Origin: Sphingomonas sp. Leaf67
GTDB taxonomy: Bacteria; Pseudomonadota; Alphaproteobacteria; Sphingomonadales; Sphingomonadaceae
NCBI RefSeq assembly: GCF_001421965.1
Contig: NZ_LMLP01000012.1
Span: 186,805-250,804, forward strand
Direction: 5' to 3'
Length of the DNA: 64,000 nt
Of this stretch, positions 8,705-17,822 are shown piece after piece (the stretch's first letter is position 1; the number at the start of each line of letters is the position of its first letter). Below the pieces are notes generated by a model, which did not search any database, was not told the origin of the DNA, and saw nothing but the letters and a program-made list of their open reading frames with translations. Position numbers and translations under genes: made by a program.

Positions 8705-10390
8705 ATGCGGGCGACACGGCGCGAGATGATCGGGGGCGGGCTGGCCGCTGCGGCAATGCCACCGGCGGTGGCATCGGCGACGCCGACCCAGCCGACGCCG
8801 CTGGGGGCGGGCCGCGCGCTGAACGTGCCGCCGCCGGCACGCTTCACCCCCGACTGGGCGTCGCTGACCGCCGGCTACAGCGCGCCCGACTGGTTCCGCG
8901 ATGCGAAGTTCGGCATCTGGGCGCACTGGACCGCGCAATGCGTGCCGGAGGCGGGCGACTGGTATGCGCGCGACATGTATCTGCCGGGCAGCCGCGCTTA
9001 CGACCATCACCTGAAACATTATGGTCATCCCGCCGATCGCGGCTTCATGGAAATCCAGAATCTGTGGAAGGCGGACCGCTGGGACCCGGCGCGGTTGCTC
9101 GACATCTACAAGAACGCCGGTGCCCGCTACTTCATGGCGCTGGCCAATCATCACGACAATCTCGATGCCTATGCATCGCGGCACCACGTGTGGAACACGA
9201 CGCGGGTGGGGCCGAAGCGGGACATCGTCGGAACCTGGGCGAAACTGGCGCGCGAGCGGGGTTTGCGCTTCGGGGTGTCGAACCATTCGGCGCATGCATG
9301 GCACTGGAACCAGCCGGCCTATGGCTATGACTCCGATGGGCCGCGCGCGGGACAGCGGTATGACGCGTACAAGCTGACCGCGGCGCAGGGGCGCGGAAGG
9401 TGGTGGGACGGGCTTGACCCGCAACAGCTTTATACCGGGCGGCACATGCCGATGCCCGACGGCATCCGGACGCGTGGCGAAGCCGATCTGTGGCACGACG
9501 CGACCGACCGGTTATGGACCGAAGGGGTGCCCGCGAACAGCGACTTCGCCCGCAACTGGGAATTGCGGTGCCGCGACCTGATTGAACAACATCGTCCCGA
9601 CATGATCTATTTCGACAACTTCGACCTGCCGCTCGAACAGCACGGCCTCGACCTGACCGCCTGGTATTACAACCAGTCGATGGCGTGGAACGGCGGAAAG
9701 CTGGAAGCGGTGGTCACCGCGAAGACGACGCCGCCGCAGCGACGCATGGGAATCGTGGACGACGTCGAACGGGGCGGCAAGAACTATATCGAGCGTTTCC
9801 CCTGGCAAACGGATACCTGCCTGGGAAATTGGCATTATGACGCCGATCTGGCGGCGCGCGACGGATACAAGTCCGCTGCCACCGTCATCCATACTTTGTG
9901 CGATGTCGTGTCGAAAAACGGCAATCTGATGCTGTCGGTGCCGATACGCGGCGACGGGACGATCGACAACAAGGAAGAGCGGATCGTCGCGGAGATCGGC
10001 GACTGGATGCAACGCTTCGGCAGCGCGATCTACGCCACGCGGCCGTGGAAGCGGTTCGGGGAGGGGCCGACCCGCGCCGGGCAGGGATTGTTTTCGGAAG
10101 GCGGTCCGACATCGCCCTACGGCGCACGCGACGTCCGCTATGCCGTGCGAGGTGACGACCTGCATGCGATGGTGCTTGGCTGGCCGGAGGATAATGTCGT
10201 GCGCATGACCCTGCTGGGCAGCAACGATCCGACGCTGGCCGGTGAGGTGCGCCGCGTGACGATGCCCGGCGATGCGACGCCGTTGTCGTTCCGACGCACC
10301 GGCGACGCGCTGGAGGTTACGCTGCCCGCCGCGGCGCGCCATCCGATCGGGCTGGCACTGGTTCTGTCGGGCCGGGGGCTGACCGCGTGA
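8705..10390 (+). CDS. Secreted GH29 alpha-L-fucosidase
   Basis: 561 residues from ATG 8705 behind AGGAGGG. The N-terminus TRREMIGGGLAAAAM looks like a twin-arginine export signal. The GH29 barrel is recognised by AKFGIWAHWT, ANHHDNLDAY, RGLRFGVSNHSAHAW and IYFDNFDLP; Asp304 is the expected nucleophile. It should release terminal L-fucose from glycans in the periplasm. The acid/base residue of GH29 varies by subfamily and I do not assign it. Its stop overlaps the next gene by four bases (GTGA), indicating translational coupling. Confidence 0.9.
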   Translation: MRATRREMIGGGLAAAAMPPAVASATPTQPTPLGAGRALNVPPPARFTPDWASLTAGYSAPDWFRDAKFGIWAHWTAQCVPEAGDWYARDMYLPGSRAYDHHLKHYGHPADRGFMEIQNLWKADRWDPARLLDIYKNAGARYFMALANHHDNLDAYASRHHVWNTTRVGPKRDIVGTWAKLARERGLRFGVSNHSAHAWHWNQPAYGYDSDGPRAGQRYDAYKLTAAQGRGRWWDGLDPQQLYTGRHMPMPDGIRTRGEADLWHDATDRLWTEGVPANSDFARNWELRCRDLIEQHRPDMIYFDNFDLPLEQHGLDLTAWYYNQSMAWNGGKLEAVVTAKTTPPQRRMGIVDDVERGGKNYIERFPWQTDTCLGNWHYDADLAARDGYKSAATVIHTLCDVVSKNGNLMLSVPIRGDGTIDNKEERIVAEIGDWMQRFGSAIYATRPWKRFGEGPTRAGQGLFSEGGPTSPYGARDVRYAVRGDDLHAMVLGWPEDNVVRMTLLGSNDPTLAGEVRRVTMPGDATPLSFRRTGDALEVTLPAAARHPIGLALVLSGRGLTA

Positions 10391-11400
10391 AGGCGCTGGT
10401 CTGTGCCGAACCGTTCGACCTGCGCCTCGAAACCCGCGAACCGCCCCGTCCGGCGGCGGGCGAGGTGCTGCTGCGGATGCGGCGGGTCGGGCTGTGCGGC
10501 ACCGACTATCACATCTATGCCGGCAGGCATCCGTTCCTCGAATATCCCCGCCTGATCGGTCACGAACTGGCAGGCGAAGTGGTCGAAGCGCCGGCGGGGA
10601 GCCGGTTCGCGATGGGTCAGGTAGTCACGGTCAATCCCTATCTGCCATGCGGCAAATGTCGCGCGTGTCGGCGCAGCAAACCCAATTGCTGCGCAGCAAT
10701 TCGCGTGCTGGGCGTACATGTCGACGGCGGCTTATGCGAATGGCTGACCGTGCCGGAGGCGGCGGTGATCGCCGCGACCGGCCTCAGCCTCGAACAGGCG
10801 GCGATGGTCGAATTTCTGGCGATCGGCGCCCATGCCGTCCGGCGGGCAGCGGTTGGTCCCGCCGACCGCGTGCTCGTCGTCGGGGCAGGGCCGATCGGAG
10901 TCGGCACCGCCTTGTTCGCGCGCATCGCCGGGGCGGAACGGATCGTGCTGGCCGATACGCGGGCGCAACGGCTGGACTATGCGGCTACGCAATTCGGGTT
11001 TGGCGAGACGGTGGTCGTCGACGCCCAACTGACCGACACGCTGGCGGCGATGACCGATGGCGAGATGTTCGATCAGGTGTTCGACGCCACCGGTAATATT
11101 GCGGCGATGCGCGCCGGTCTCGCCTATGTCGCGCATGGTGGTGACTACACCTTGGTCGGGGTGTGCAAGGACGATCTGGTCTTTGCCGATCCCGAATTCC
11201 ACAAACGCGAAACAACGCTGCGCGCCAGCCGCAACGCGTTGTCGGTCGATTTCGATCATGTCATCGCCAGCATCCGCAGCGGGCGGATCGCCACCGATCG
11301 CATCGCCACCCATCACCTTTCGATCGACGAAGCACCGATCCGGATGCCGCAATTGATCGACGAGGCGGACAACGTGCTGAAAGCGATCGTCAGCGTGTGA
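10387..11400 (+). CDS. Zinc-containing medium-chain alcohol/polyol dehydrogenase
   Basis: 337 residues from GTG 10387, overlapping the fucosidase stop. Catalytic zinc ligands are seen in GLCGTD (Cys37) and GHE (His59-Glu60). Structural zinc is bound by Cys88, Cys91, Cys94 and Cys102 in PCGKCRACRRSKPNCC. The Rossmann motif is VVGAGPIG. The sequence is of the RspB/L-gulonate-5-dehydrogenase-like group. In this operon it probably oxidises L-fucose or L-fuconate, but the substrate is inferred only from the neighbouring lactonase and fucosidase. Confidence 0.8.
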   Translation: MKALVCAEPFDLRLETREPPRPAAGEVLLRMRRVGLCGTDYHIYAGRHPFLEYPRLIGHELAGEVVEAPAGSRFAMGQVVTVNPYLPCGKCRACRRSKPNCCAAIRVLGVHVDGGLCEWLTVPEAAVIAATGLSLEQAAMVEFLAIGAHAVRRAAVGPADRVLVVGAGPIGVGTALFARIAGAERIVLADTRAQRLDYAATQFGFGETVVVDAQLTDTLAAMTDGEMFDQVFDATGNIAAMRAGLAYVAHGGDYTLVGVCKDDLVFADPEFHKRETTLRASRNALSVDFDHVIASIRSGRIATDRIATHHLSIDEAPIRMPQLIDEADNVLKAIVSV

Positions 11401-11476
11401 CCTGCTACAGATCGGTTGGTGCCGGGTAGGGGCTGAACGCAATCGAAGCCCCGTATCCAAGCACTTTCGCGACGGT

Positions 11477-11524
11477 CCTTCGATACGCCCGTTCGACAAA
11501 CTCAACGGCTACGCAGTACGAACG
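11477..11524. repeat. Partial copy of the spacer repeat also found at 50241-50287
   Basis: A stretch of about 46 bases running from CCTTCGATACG to CAGTACGAACGG matches 50241-50287 at about three quarters of positions, including the TTCGACAA core. The spacer 11401-11534 holds nothing else I can identify. Confidence 0.5.
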
Positions 11525-11534
11525 GTTCGCGCTT

Positions 11535-12593
11535 TCACGGAGTTGTACCGCCCGCCTCCGCCGCCGGGATCACGCCATCCGCCAGCAGCCGGTGCAGCGC
11601 CGCGATATGGCCGTTGTCGCGCGGGCCATCGGCGGCGGAGGTCATGACGACGGTCAGGCGCAAGTCGGGGACGACATACACCATCTGCCCGCCATAGCCC
11701 CATGCGAAGCGCACCGGATGGCCGCGCATCGCGGTAAGGAACCAGCCATAGCCATACTCCTGGCCGCTCCATGGCGATACCGCGCGCGGCGTCCAACTGG
11801 TCCGCACCCAGTTTGCCGGCAGAATGCGCTTGCCACCCACCACCCCGTCCAGCCGGTACAGTTCGCCGAACCGGGCCAGCGCGCGCGGCGACAGCCGCAT
11901 TTCGTTGCCGCCGAAATAAATGCCTTGGCGGTCGGTCGGCCAGACCGGGATGGTGATGCCGAGCGGCTCGCCCAGCCAGTTTCGGGCATTGGCCAGCGTA
12001 CTGTGGCCACTGGCTTTGGTCAGCGCGGCAGACAGCAAATGCGTCGATCCGGTCGAATAGAGCATCGCCGTGCCCGGATCGGCGACGAACGGCCGCGACA
12101 GCGCGAAGCGGACCCAGTCGGGGCTGGAGACCCAGCGGCCATAATATTCGCCCGAGGTCCGCTCCAGCCCGGCCTGCATCGACAAGAGGTTGCCGACCGT
12201 CACTCGGGCGAGGCGCGGGTCGGGATCGGCCGGGGCCTCGGCGCGCAGGATCGGCAACACCGGCTGATCGACGCCGGCGAACACGCCGCGGGCGATGGCG
12301 ATACCGATCAGCGCAGACATTACCGACTTCGATGCCGACTTGATGTTGACCGGCCGGTCGAGCGGCGGACCATCGTTGAACACGCGTTCGGTGATCGGCT
12401 GGCCGTCGCGCAGCACCAGCAGCGATCGCAACCGGGGAAGACGCTCCGCTTCGGCGATGGTCGCCTGCATCGCAGCGACATCCAGTCCGTGCGTCGGAGC
12501 TATCGCCCTGGGTTGCGGCGGGGGCGTGGCGCCGCCGTCACAGGCAGCGGTCAGCAGCAAGAGGCAGGGAAGCAACGCACGCATCGCATCCAT
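11535..12593 (-). CDS. Class C beta-lactamase-like serine hydrolase, lipoprotein
   Basis: 352 residues from ATG 12593 (another ATG at 12584 is possible). The signal MRALLPCLLLLTAAC ends in a lipobox with Cys18. The penicillin-binding fold shows SxxK in SASKS (Ser86-Lys89), the Tyr motif in YSTGSTHLL, and a WGYGGQMVYVVPD segment in place of the usual KTG/HGG. Such CubicO-type enzymes are esterases, peptidases or amidases of mostly unknown substrate. It is convergent with the dehydrogenase and precedes nothing on its strand except spacer DNA. Confidence 0.8.
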   Translation of the reverse strand: MDAMRALLPCLLLLTAACDGGATPPPQPRAIAPTHGLDVAAMQATIAEAERLPRLRSLLVLRDGQPITERVFNDGPPLDRPVNIKSASKSVMSALIGIAIARGVFAGVDQPVLPILRAEAPADPDPRLARVTVGNLLSMQAGLERTSGEYYGRWVSSPDWVRFALSRPFVADPGTAMLYSTGSTHLLSAALTKASGHSTLANARNWLGEPLGITIPVWPTDRQGIYFGGNEMRLSPRALARFGELYRLDGVVGGKRILPANWVRTSWTPRAVSPWSGQEYGYGWFLTAMRGHPVRFAWGYGGQMVYVVPDLRLTVVMTSAADGPRDNGHIAALHRLLADGVIPAAEAGGTTP

Positions 12594-12670
12594 GTCGGCG
12601 GTCGTGGCCCTTATACAAGTCGGGCGGCGAGTCGCCCCGCCGCCCGCCGAAGGAGATCGGTCGAAGCCGG

Positions 12671-13981
12671 TCAATCCTCCTGGATCAGGCTGTTCTTCCC
12701 CGAATCGCGCATCCGCAGATACACGACCAACGAGATGCCGATCATCGCGGTGACATACCAGTAGAAGCCTTGTTCCCAGCCGGCGTCCTTGAACTTCAGC
12801 GCGACATATTCCGCCGTGCCGCCGAAGATCGTGTTGGCCAGTGCATAGGGCAGCGCCACGCCCAGCGCGCGGATGTGGGAGGGGAACAGCTCTGCCTTCA
12901 CCACGGCGTTGATCGAGGTGTAGCCGGTCACGATGATGAGCGCCGCCATCACCAGCAGACCGGCGGTGACCGGATCGCGGGTCTGTTCCAACGTGCTGAA
13001 GATCGGATAGGTGAACAGCACCCCGGCAATCCCGAAGGCGACCATGAGCGGCTTGCGCCCGATCCTGTCCGAAAGCCCACCCGCGATCGGCTGCAACAAC
13101 ATGAACACGAACAGCGTGACCCAGTTGATCTGCGTCGCGGCTTCCTTGCTAAAGCCCGACGTATTGACCAGGAACTTCTGCATATAGATCGAATAGGCGT
13201 AGAAGGCGAGCGTACCGCCGGCGGTCAGCAGCATGACCAGCGCGGTTTCCTTCGGGTGATTGCGCAGCAGCATCAGGAAGCCCGATTTCGGCGCGTCGCT
13301 CTTCTTGGCGTTCTTGAAACTTTCGGTCTCGGCAAGGCCACGCCGCAGATAGAAGACGACGACCGCCAGCACCGCGCCGATGAAGAACGGAATGCGCCAT
13401 CCCCACGACTCCAACTCCGCCCTGGGCATGACCGATTGCAGCACCAGCAGCACGGTGATCGCCAGCAACTGGCCCGAGATCAGCGTGACATACTGGAACG
13501 ACGAGAAGAAGCCGCGGCGGTCCTTGCCCGCCATTTCAGACAGATAGGTGGCACTGGCACCATATTCGCCACCGACCGACAGCCCCTGCATCAGCCGCGC
13601 CAGTATCAGCAACGCCGGTGCGAGGAGGCCGATCGTTTCATAGACCGGGGTACAGGCGATGATGAGCGATCCCGCGCACATCAGCGTCACCGACAGTGTC
13701 AGCCCCGCCTTGCGACCATGGCGGTCGGCATAAACGCCCATGATCCATGCCCCGATCGGACGCATGACGAACCCGACGGCGAACACCGCCGCCGCGCTCA
13801 ACAATTCCGTCGTCTTGTTGTCGGACGGAAAGAAGTGCGGCGCGAAATACAGCGTAAAGGCGGAATAGACGTACCAGTCGAACCATTCGACCAGATTGCC
13901 GGTCGATCCGCCGATGATCGATTTCAGGCGCGAGTTGGTCGACGGACCGGTCGCGACCGACGGGTGCGGTGTGGAGGCCAA
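12671..13981 (-). CDS. MHS-type MFS organic acid:H+ symporter (KgtP/ProP-like)
   Basis: 436 residues with 12 predicted membrane helices. Family signatures are GNLVEWFDWYVYSAF in helix 1, the loop 2-3 motif YADRHGRKAGL, RLMQGLSVGGEYGASATYLSEM, and SDRIGRKPL. Members import dicarboxylates such as 2-oxoglutarate, or citrate or betaine, with protons. The likely start is TTG at 13981, six bases after GGGAGAG; an ATG at 14020 with a weaker site would add 13 residues. It is divergent from the dctB/dctD pair, so it is a plausible target of that system. Confidence 0.85.
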   Translation of the reverse strand: MASTPHPSVATGPSTNSRLKSIIGGSTGNLVEWFDWYVYSAFTLYFAPHFFPSDNKTTELLSAAAVFAVGFVMRPIGAWIMGVYADRHGRKAGLTLSVTLMCAGSLIIACTPVYETIGLLAPALLILARLMQGLSVGGEYGASATYLSEMAGKDRRGFFSSFQYVTLISGQLLAITVLLVLQSVMPRAELESWGWRIPFFIGAVLAVVVFYLRRGLAETESFKNAKKSDAPKSGFLMLLRNHPKETALVMLLTAGGTLAFYAYSIYMQKFLVNTSGFSKEAATQINWVTLFVFMLLQPIAGGLSDRIGRKPLMVAFGIAGVLFTYPIFSTLEQTRDPVTAGLLVMAALIIVTGYTSINAVVKAELFPSHIRALGVALPYALANTIFGGTAEYVALKFKDAGWEQGFYWYVTAMIGISLVVYLRMRDSGKNSLIQED

Positions 13982-14143
13982 GGCATCTCTCCCAAGATTG
14001 CGTTGTGGGCGCGGAATCATCTTCTGCGCGATGGGGGGAGAATGCTGGAGAGACGAGCGCAGGCAAAACGTTATTATCAATTTGAACAAGCGATTGGTAT
14101 GTAACGGTAAAATATACGTTTGACCTCCGGGTGGTCTCGATCG

Positions 14144-14159
14144 ACGCGAAATTTCGCGT
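14144..14159. promoter_or_regulatory. 16-base perfect palindrome before dctB
   Basis: ACGCGAAATTTCGCGT is self-complementary and lies between the transporter and dctB, 35 bases before the ATG chosen for dctB. A palindrome of this length is typical of a dimer-binding operator. I found no -24/-12 sigma54 promoter in the spacer 13982-14193 by eye. Confidence 0.45.
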
Positions 14160-14193
14160 GGCGTGGTCGGGGACATTGCGGTATCCCGCACGC

Positions 14194-15966
14194 ATGGGGT
14201 GGCTCCATCGCCGGACGACGCTTCTCGCCGGGCTGATCGCGGCGATTGCCATGGTCGGGCTGATCTGGCTGGCCGCGCTGACATGGTTCGAACGCGCCGG
14301 GGTCGACCGGCTTCGTGACGATACCGCCCGGACCGCCCGGCAACAGGCGCGGTTGTTCACCAGCGATCTCGCCCGGTTTCGGCTGCTGCCGATCGTGCTG
14401 GGTGAATATACCGATTTGTTCGACACGCTGCGACGGGGCGACCCCGATGCGACGCGGCGGATGAACGGCAAGCTGGCGTTGCTGGCGCAGCGGACTGGGG
14501 CACCGGTGCTGTATCTGCTCGACCGGCGCGGCAGGACGGTGTCGGCGTCGAATGCCGGAACGGCGGAAAGCTTCGTCGGACGCGACTATCGCTTCCGGCC
14601 TTATTTCATCCGCGCGATGCAGCAAGGCGCGGCCGAATATTATGCGGTCGGCAATGTCAGCGGCCGGCCCGGATTGTTCCTCGCGCGCCGGATCGGCACG
14701 GCGAGCGATCCGGCCGGCGTCATCATCGTCAAGGTCGAGTTCGACGACCTGACCCGGGCATGGTCGAGCGATCCGGGACAGACGCTGGTCGCCGATGGGC
14801 GGGGCATCCTGTTGTTCGCGACCGATGCCGAAGAGCGGTTCCGCATCACCAGGCCGCTGTCTGCCGGGGTTCGCGCCGACATCGCCCGCAGTGGCCAGTT
14901 CGGCGACGCGCCGCTGTCGCCCAGCCGCTATCGCTTTGCCGCGGCTACGGCGCGGGGGCCGGGGGGTGAGGACATGTTGCTCGCGCGCACCTCTATGCCG
15001 CTGGCTGGCTGGCAGCTGCTGCATGTCGTGCCGACGCAGCGGACGTTAAGCGATGCGACGGCGCTGGCGCGGTTGACGACGATCGCCGCGTCGCTGGCGA
15101 TCGCCGCGTTGCTCGCGCTGTTCCTGTGGCGGTCGGCGCGGGCGGCGCAGGCAGCACGCTATCGCGCGTCGCTGGAACGGGCGGTGGCGGAGCGGACGGC
15201 GGCACTGCGTGCGGAGATCGCCGAGCGGACCGAGATCGACCGTCGTTTCCGGGAAGCGCGCGAGGAACTGGCGCAGGCCAATCGGCTGGGATCGCTGGGA
15301 TCGATCACCGCCGGCCTCGTGCACGAAATCAACCAGCCGGTGGCGACGATCCGGACCCTGTCCGAAAACGCGCAACATCATCTGGCCAGCGGCCGGATCG
15401 ACCGGGTGGCGGCGAACCTGTCGACGACGGTCGACCTGACCGCGCGGATCGGCGCGATCACGCAGGAGATGCGGCGCTTCGCCCGGCGGGGAACAGGGAC
15501 GATCGGTCCCGTGCCGCTCGATGCGGTGATCGCCGGGGCGCTGTTGCTAGTGGGGGACCGGTTTCGCGGAGCCGGCGTCGCGCTCGCGCTGCCGCCGGCC
15601 GGGCAACCGCTGGTCCGCGCCGGACGGGTTCGGCTGGAACAGGTGCTGGTCAACCTGCTGACCAACGCGCTGGAAGCAGTGCGCGACACGGCCGATCCAC
15701 GCGTCGAGGTGCAGGTCGAGCAGGCCGGCGACCGGGTATTGCTGACCGTTGCCGACAATGGTCCGGGGATCGATCCGGTCATTGCCGACGACATCTTCCA
15801 ACCCTTCGTCACCGGCAAGGTCGATGGCTTGGGACTGGGGCTTGGGATCGTTCGCGACATCGTCACCGAATTCGGGGGCATGGTGACGGTGGTGCCGTCA
15901 TCCGCGGGCGCGACGTTTCGCGTGATATTGCACAAGGGGACGGGCGATGATCCTGTTGATCGATGA
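14194..15966 (+). CDS. dctB: C4-dicarboxylate-type sensor histidine kinase
   Basis: 590 residues from ATG 14194; the frame is open to a GTG at 14131, but that extension would include the palindrome and lacks a ribosome site. Order: TM helix about 8-30, periplasmic double-Cache-like sensor (VLYLLDRRGRTVSASN, FVGRDYRFRPYF), second TM about 300-320, coiled coil, then HisKA with the phospho-acceptor His377 in LVHEINQPVATIR and an HATPase domain (NLLTNALEA, DNGPGI, GLGLGLGIV). The sensor layout is that of DctB. It overlaps the regulator gene by 20 bases. Ligand identity is inference. Confidence 0.86.
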   Translation: MGWLHRRTTLLAGLIAAIAMVGLIWLAALTWFERAGVDRLRDDTARTARQQARLFTSDLARFRLLPIVLGEYTDLFDTLRRGDPDATRRMNGKLALLAQRTGAPVLYLLDRRGRTVSASNAGTAESFVGRDYRFRPYFIRAMQQGAAEYYAVGNVSGRPGLFLARRIGTASDPAGVIIVKVEFDDLTRAWSSDPGQTLVADGRGILLFATDAEERFRITRPLSAGVRADIARSGQFGDAPLSPSRYRFAAATARGPGGEDMLLARTSMPLAGWQLLHVVPTQRTLSDATALARLTTIAASLAIAALLALFLWRSARAAQAARYRASLERAVAERTAALRAEIAERTEIDRRFREAREELAQANRLGSLGSITAGLVHEINQPVATIRTLSENAQHHLASGRIDRVAANLSTTVDLTARIGAITQEMRRFARRGTGTIGPVPLDAVIAGALLLVGDRFRGAGVALALPPAGQPLVRAGRVRLEQVLVNLLTNALEAVRDTADPRVEVQVEQAGDRVLLTVADNGPGIDPVIADDIFQPFVTGKVDGLGLGLGIVRDIVTEFGGMVTVVPSSAGATFRVILHKGTGDDPVDR

Positions 15967-17248
15967 CGACGACGCGCTGCGGGCGGCGCTGGTCGATTCC
16001 TTCGCCATTGCCGGGCTGGAGGTAGAGGACTTCGCCGATGCCGCAGGTGCGCTGGCCCACGTGACGCCCGATTTTCCCGGCATCGTCGTCACCGACATCC
16101 GCATGCCGAAGATGGACGGCCATGCCGTGTTCGAAGCGGTCAGTGCGCGTGACGACGAGATCCCGGTGCTGCTGATGACCGGCCACGGCGATGTCGCGAT
16201 GGCGGTGGCGGCACTGCGCAACGGCGCGTTCGACTTCATCGCCAAGCCCTTTGCTGCCGATCACCTGATCGCCAGTGTCCGCCGCGCGCTGGAGGTCCGG
16301 CGGCTGGTGCTCGAAAACCGGCGGCTGCGCGCGTCGGTCGAGGCGGCGGAAGGCGATTATCCGTTGATCGGCACGACGCCGGTGATGGACACGCTCCGCG
16401 ACAAGGTGCGGCAACTGGCGCAGATCGACGTCGACGTGCTGATCGAGGGGGAGACGGGCACCGGCAAGGAACTGGCGGCGCGGCAACTCCACCGTTGGAG
16501 CAGGCGGCGCAGTCACGGTTTCGTGTCGGTCGATTGCGCGGCGCTGCCCGACCATCTGGTCGACGAAATCCTGTTCGGCACGCGCGGCAGCGGCGGGCGG
16601 ATCGTCGAGGCCGATCGCGGCACGCTGTTCCTCGACGAGATCGACAGCATGTCGAGCGCGCTGCAGGGCAAGCTGCTCCGCGTGATCGAGGAGCGCGAAC
16701 TGCCCGCCAATGGCCGCGAACCGCCGCGCGTCGTCAATCTGCGCGTCATTGCCGCCGCCAAGTCGAACCTGGCCGCCGAGGTGGCGAGCGGGCGGTTTCG
16801 CGAGGATCTGCTCTACCGGCTGGAGACGGTTCGGCTGCGCATCCCGCCGTTACGCGAACGTCGCGCCGACGTGCCGATGCTGTTCGCGTGGTTCCTGCGC
16901 GACGCGGCGATGCAGTATGACCGGCCGGTGCCTGCGATCACCGCCGAGGTCGAGGCGCGGCTGATAACCGATCCGTGGCGCGGTAATGTCCGTGCGCTGC
17001 GCAACTTCGCGGTGCAGACCGTGCTGGCACTGACCCGCGACGATCCGGGCGAAGCGGACCTGTCGCTGACCGAACGCCTCGCCCGGCTGGAAGCGGCGAT
17101 GATCGCGGAGGCGCTGCAACAGGCCGGCGGTGATGTGACGGCGACGGCCGAGGCGCTGGGGCTGCCGCGCCGCAGCCTGTACGACCGGTTGCAGCGCCAC
17201 GGCATCGACGCCAGCAGCTTCCGCCGTCGCGAGGGGGACGCGGCATGA
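15947..17248 (+). CDS. dctD: DctD-like response regulator lacking the GAFTGA loop
   Basis: 433 residues. REC domain 1-120 with phospho-acceptor Asp50 in VVTDIRMP; AAA+ domain with Walker A GETGTGKE (168-175) and Walker B GTLFLDEID; Fis-type helix-turn-helix at the C-terminus (TATAEALGLPRRSLYDRLQRHG). In sigma54 activators the sequence after the FG of the ELFG motif carries GAFTGA, which touches sigma54. Here FG at about 210 is followed by TRGSGGRIVEADRGTLF, about nine residues short and without GAFTGA. It therefore probably does not activate sigma54 promoters. ATG 15947 lies inside the end of dctB. Confidence 0.85.
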   Translation: MILLIDDDDALRAALVDSFAIAGLEVEDFADAAGALAHVTPDFPGIVVTDIRMPKMDGHAVFEAVSARDDEIPVLLMTGHGDVAMAVAALRNGAFDFIAKPFAADHLIASVRRALEVRRLVLENRRLRASVEAAEGDYPLIGTTPVMDTLRDKVRQLAQIDVDVLIEGETGTGKELAARQLHRWSRRRSHGFVSVDCAALPDHLVDEILFGTRGSGGRIVEADRGTLFLDEIDSMSSALQGKLLRVIEERELPANGREPPRVVNLRVIAAAKSNLAAEVASGRFREDLLYRLETVRLRIPPLRERRADVPMLFAWFLRDAAMQYDRPVPAITAEVEARLITDPWRGNVRALRNFAVQTVLALTRDDPGEADLSLTERLARLEAAMIAEALQQAGGDVTATAEALGLPRRSLYDRLQRHGIDASSFRRREGDAA

Positions 17249-17755
17249 TCGGCCATGTCGCGATCGTCGGCGCGGGATTTTCGGGAACGCTGCTCGCCAT
17301 CAACCTGCTGCGCCGATCGCATCGCGGCGCTGGTCGATAGCGGGCGGCTGACCGTGCTGGCGGGTAAGACCTGCGATGCCGCGCCGGGGGAGGACGGCAT
17401 CGACGTGCGTTGGCGACCGCGGGGGAGCGACGCCGCCCGAACGCTGCACGTCACCCGGATCATCTCCTGCACCGGACCGCAGGGCGATCTGGCGCGTACC
17501 GACGACCCGCTGCTCGCGCACCTCCATGCCAGTGGCAGCATCCGCCCCGATCCCGAGCATCTCGGCATCGAAGTCGGGTCGACCGGCCGCGTACTGCGCG
17601 CCGATGGTGAAGCCGACGAACGATTGTTCCCGATCGGACCGATGACGCGCGGTGCTTTTTGGGAGATTGTCGCGGTGCCCGATCTCCGGCGGCAAGTCTG
17701 GGATGTCGCCCGCTATCTGTCGAACGCGCATTGGGTCGGGGGCGAGGGACTGTAA
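17245..17755 (+). pseudogene. FAD/NAD(P)-binding protein, internally deleted remnant
   Basis: Immediately after dctD (4-base overlap) an ATG at 17245 opens MIGHVAIVGAGFSGTLLAIN, a clean FAD-binding GxGxxG N-terminus, but the frame stops at 17340 after 31 residues. In the +1 frame from about 17310 the sequence continues as a C-terminal portion (DSGRLTVLAGKTC, IISCTGPQGDL, IGPMTRGAFWEIVAVPDLR) to a TAA at 17755. Intact YdhS-like FAD-NAD(P)-binding proteins have roughly 450 residues, so the middle of the gene is missing and the two ends were joined out of frame near 17310-17320. Confidence 0.8.
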
Positions 17756-17756
17756 T

Positions 17757-17800
17757 ACTGCATTGCAGCAAGACTAGTTTTGCTTCGTTGCTGTGGCAGT
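17757..17800. promoter_or_regulatory. Imperfect inverted repeat upstream of the DAACS symporter
   Basis: ACTGCATTGCAGCAA at 17757-17771 faces TTGCTGTGGCAGT at 17788-17800. The arms are partly complementary. It occupies nearly all the 67-base spacer between the pseudogene and the symporter, so it may be an operator or a weak transcript end. There is no T-run. Confidence 0.35.
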
Positions 17801-17822
17801 CCTCCGCTCCGACATAGGGGCG

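Noticed and set aside
17757-17822. Sigma54 -24/-12 promoter before the DAACS symporter (TGGCAG..GC)
   Set aside because: The GG and GC dinucleotides are one base off the required spacing and flanking consensus is poor.
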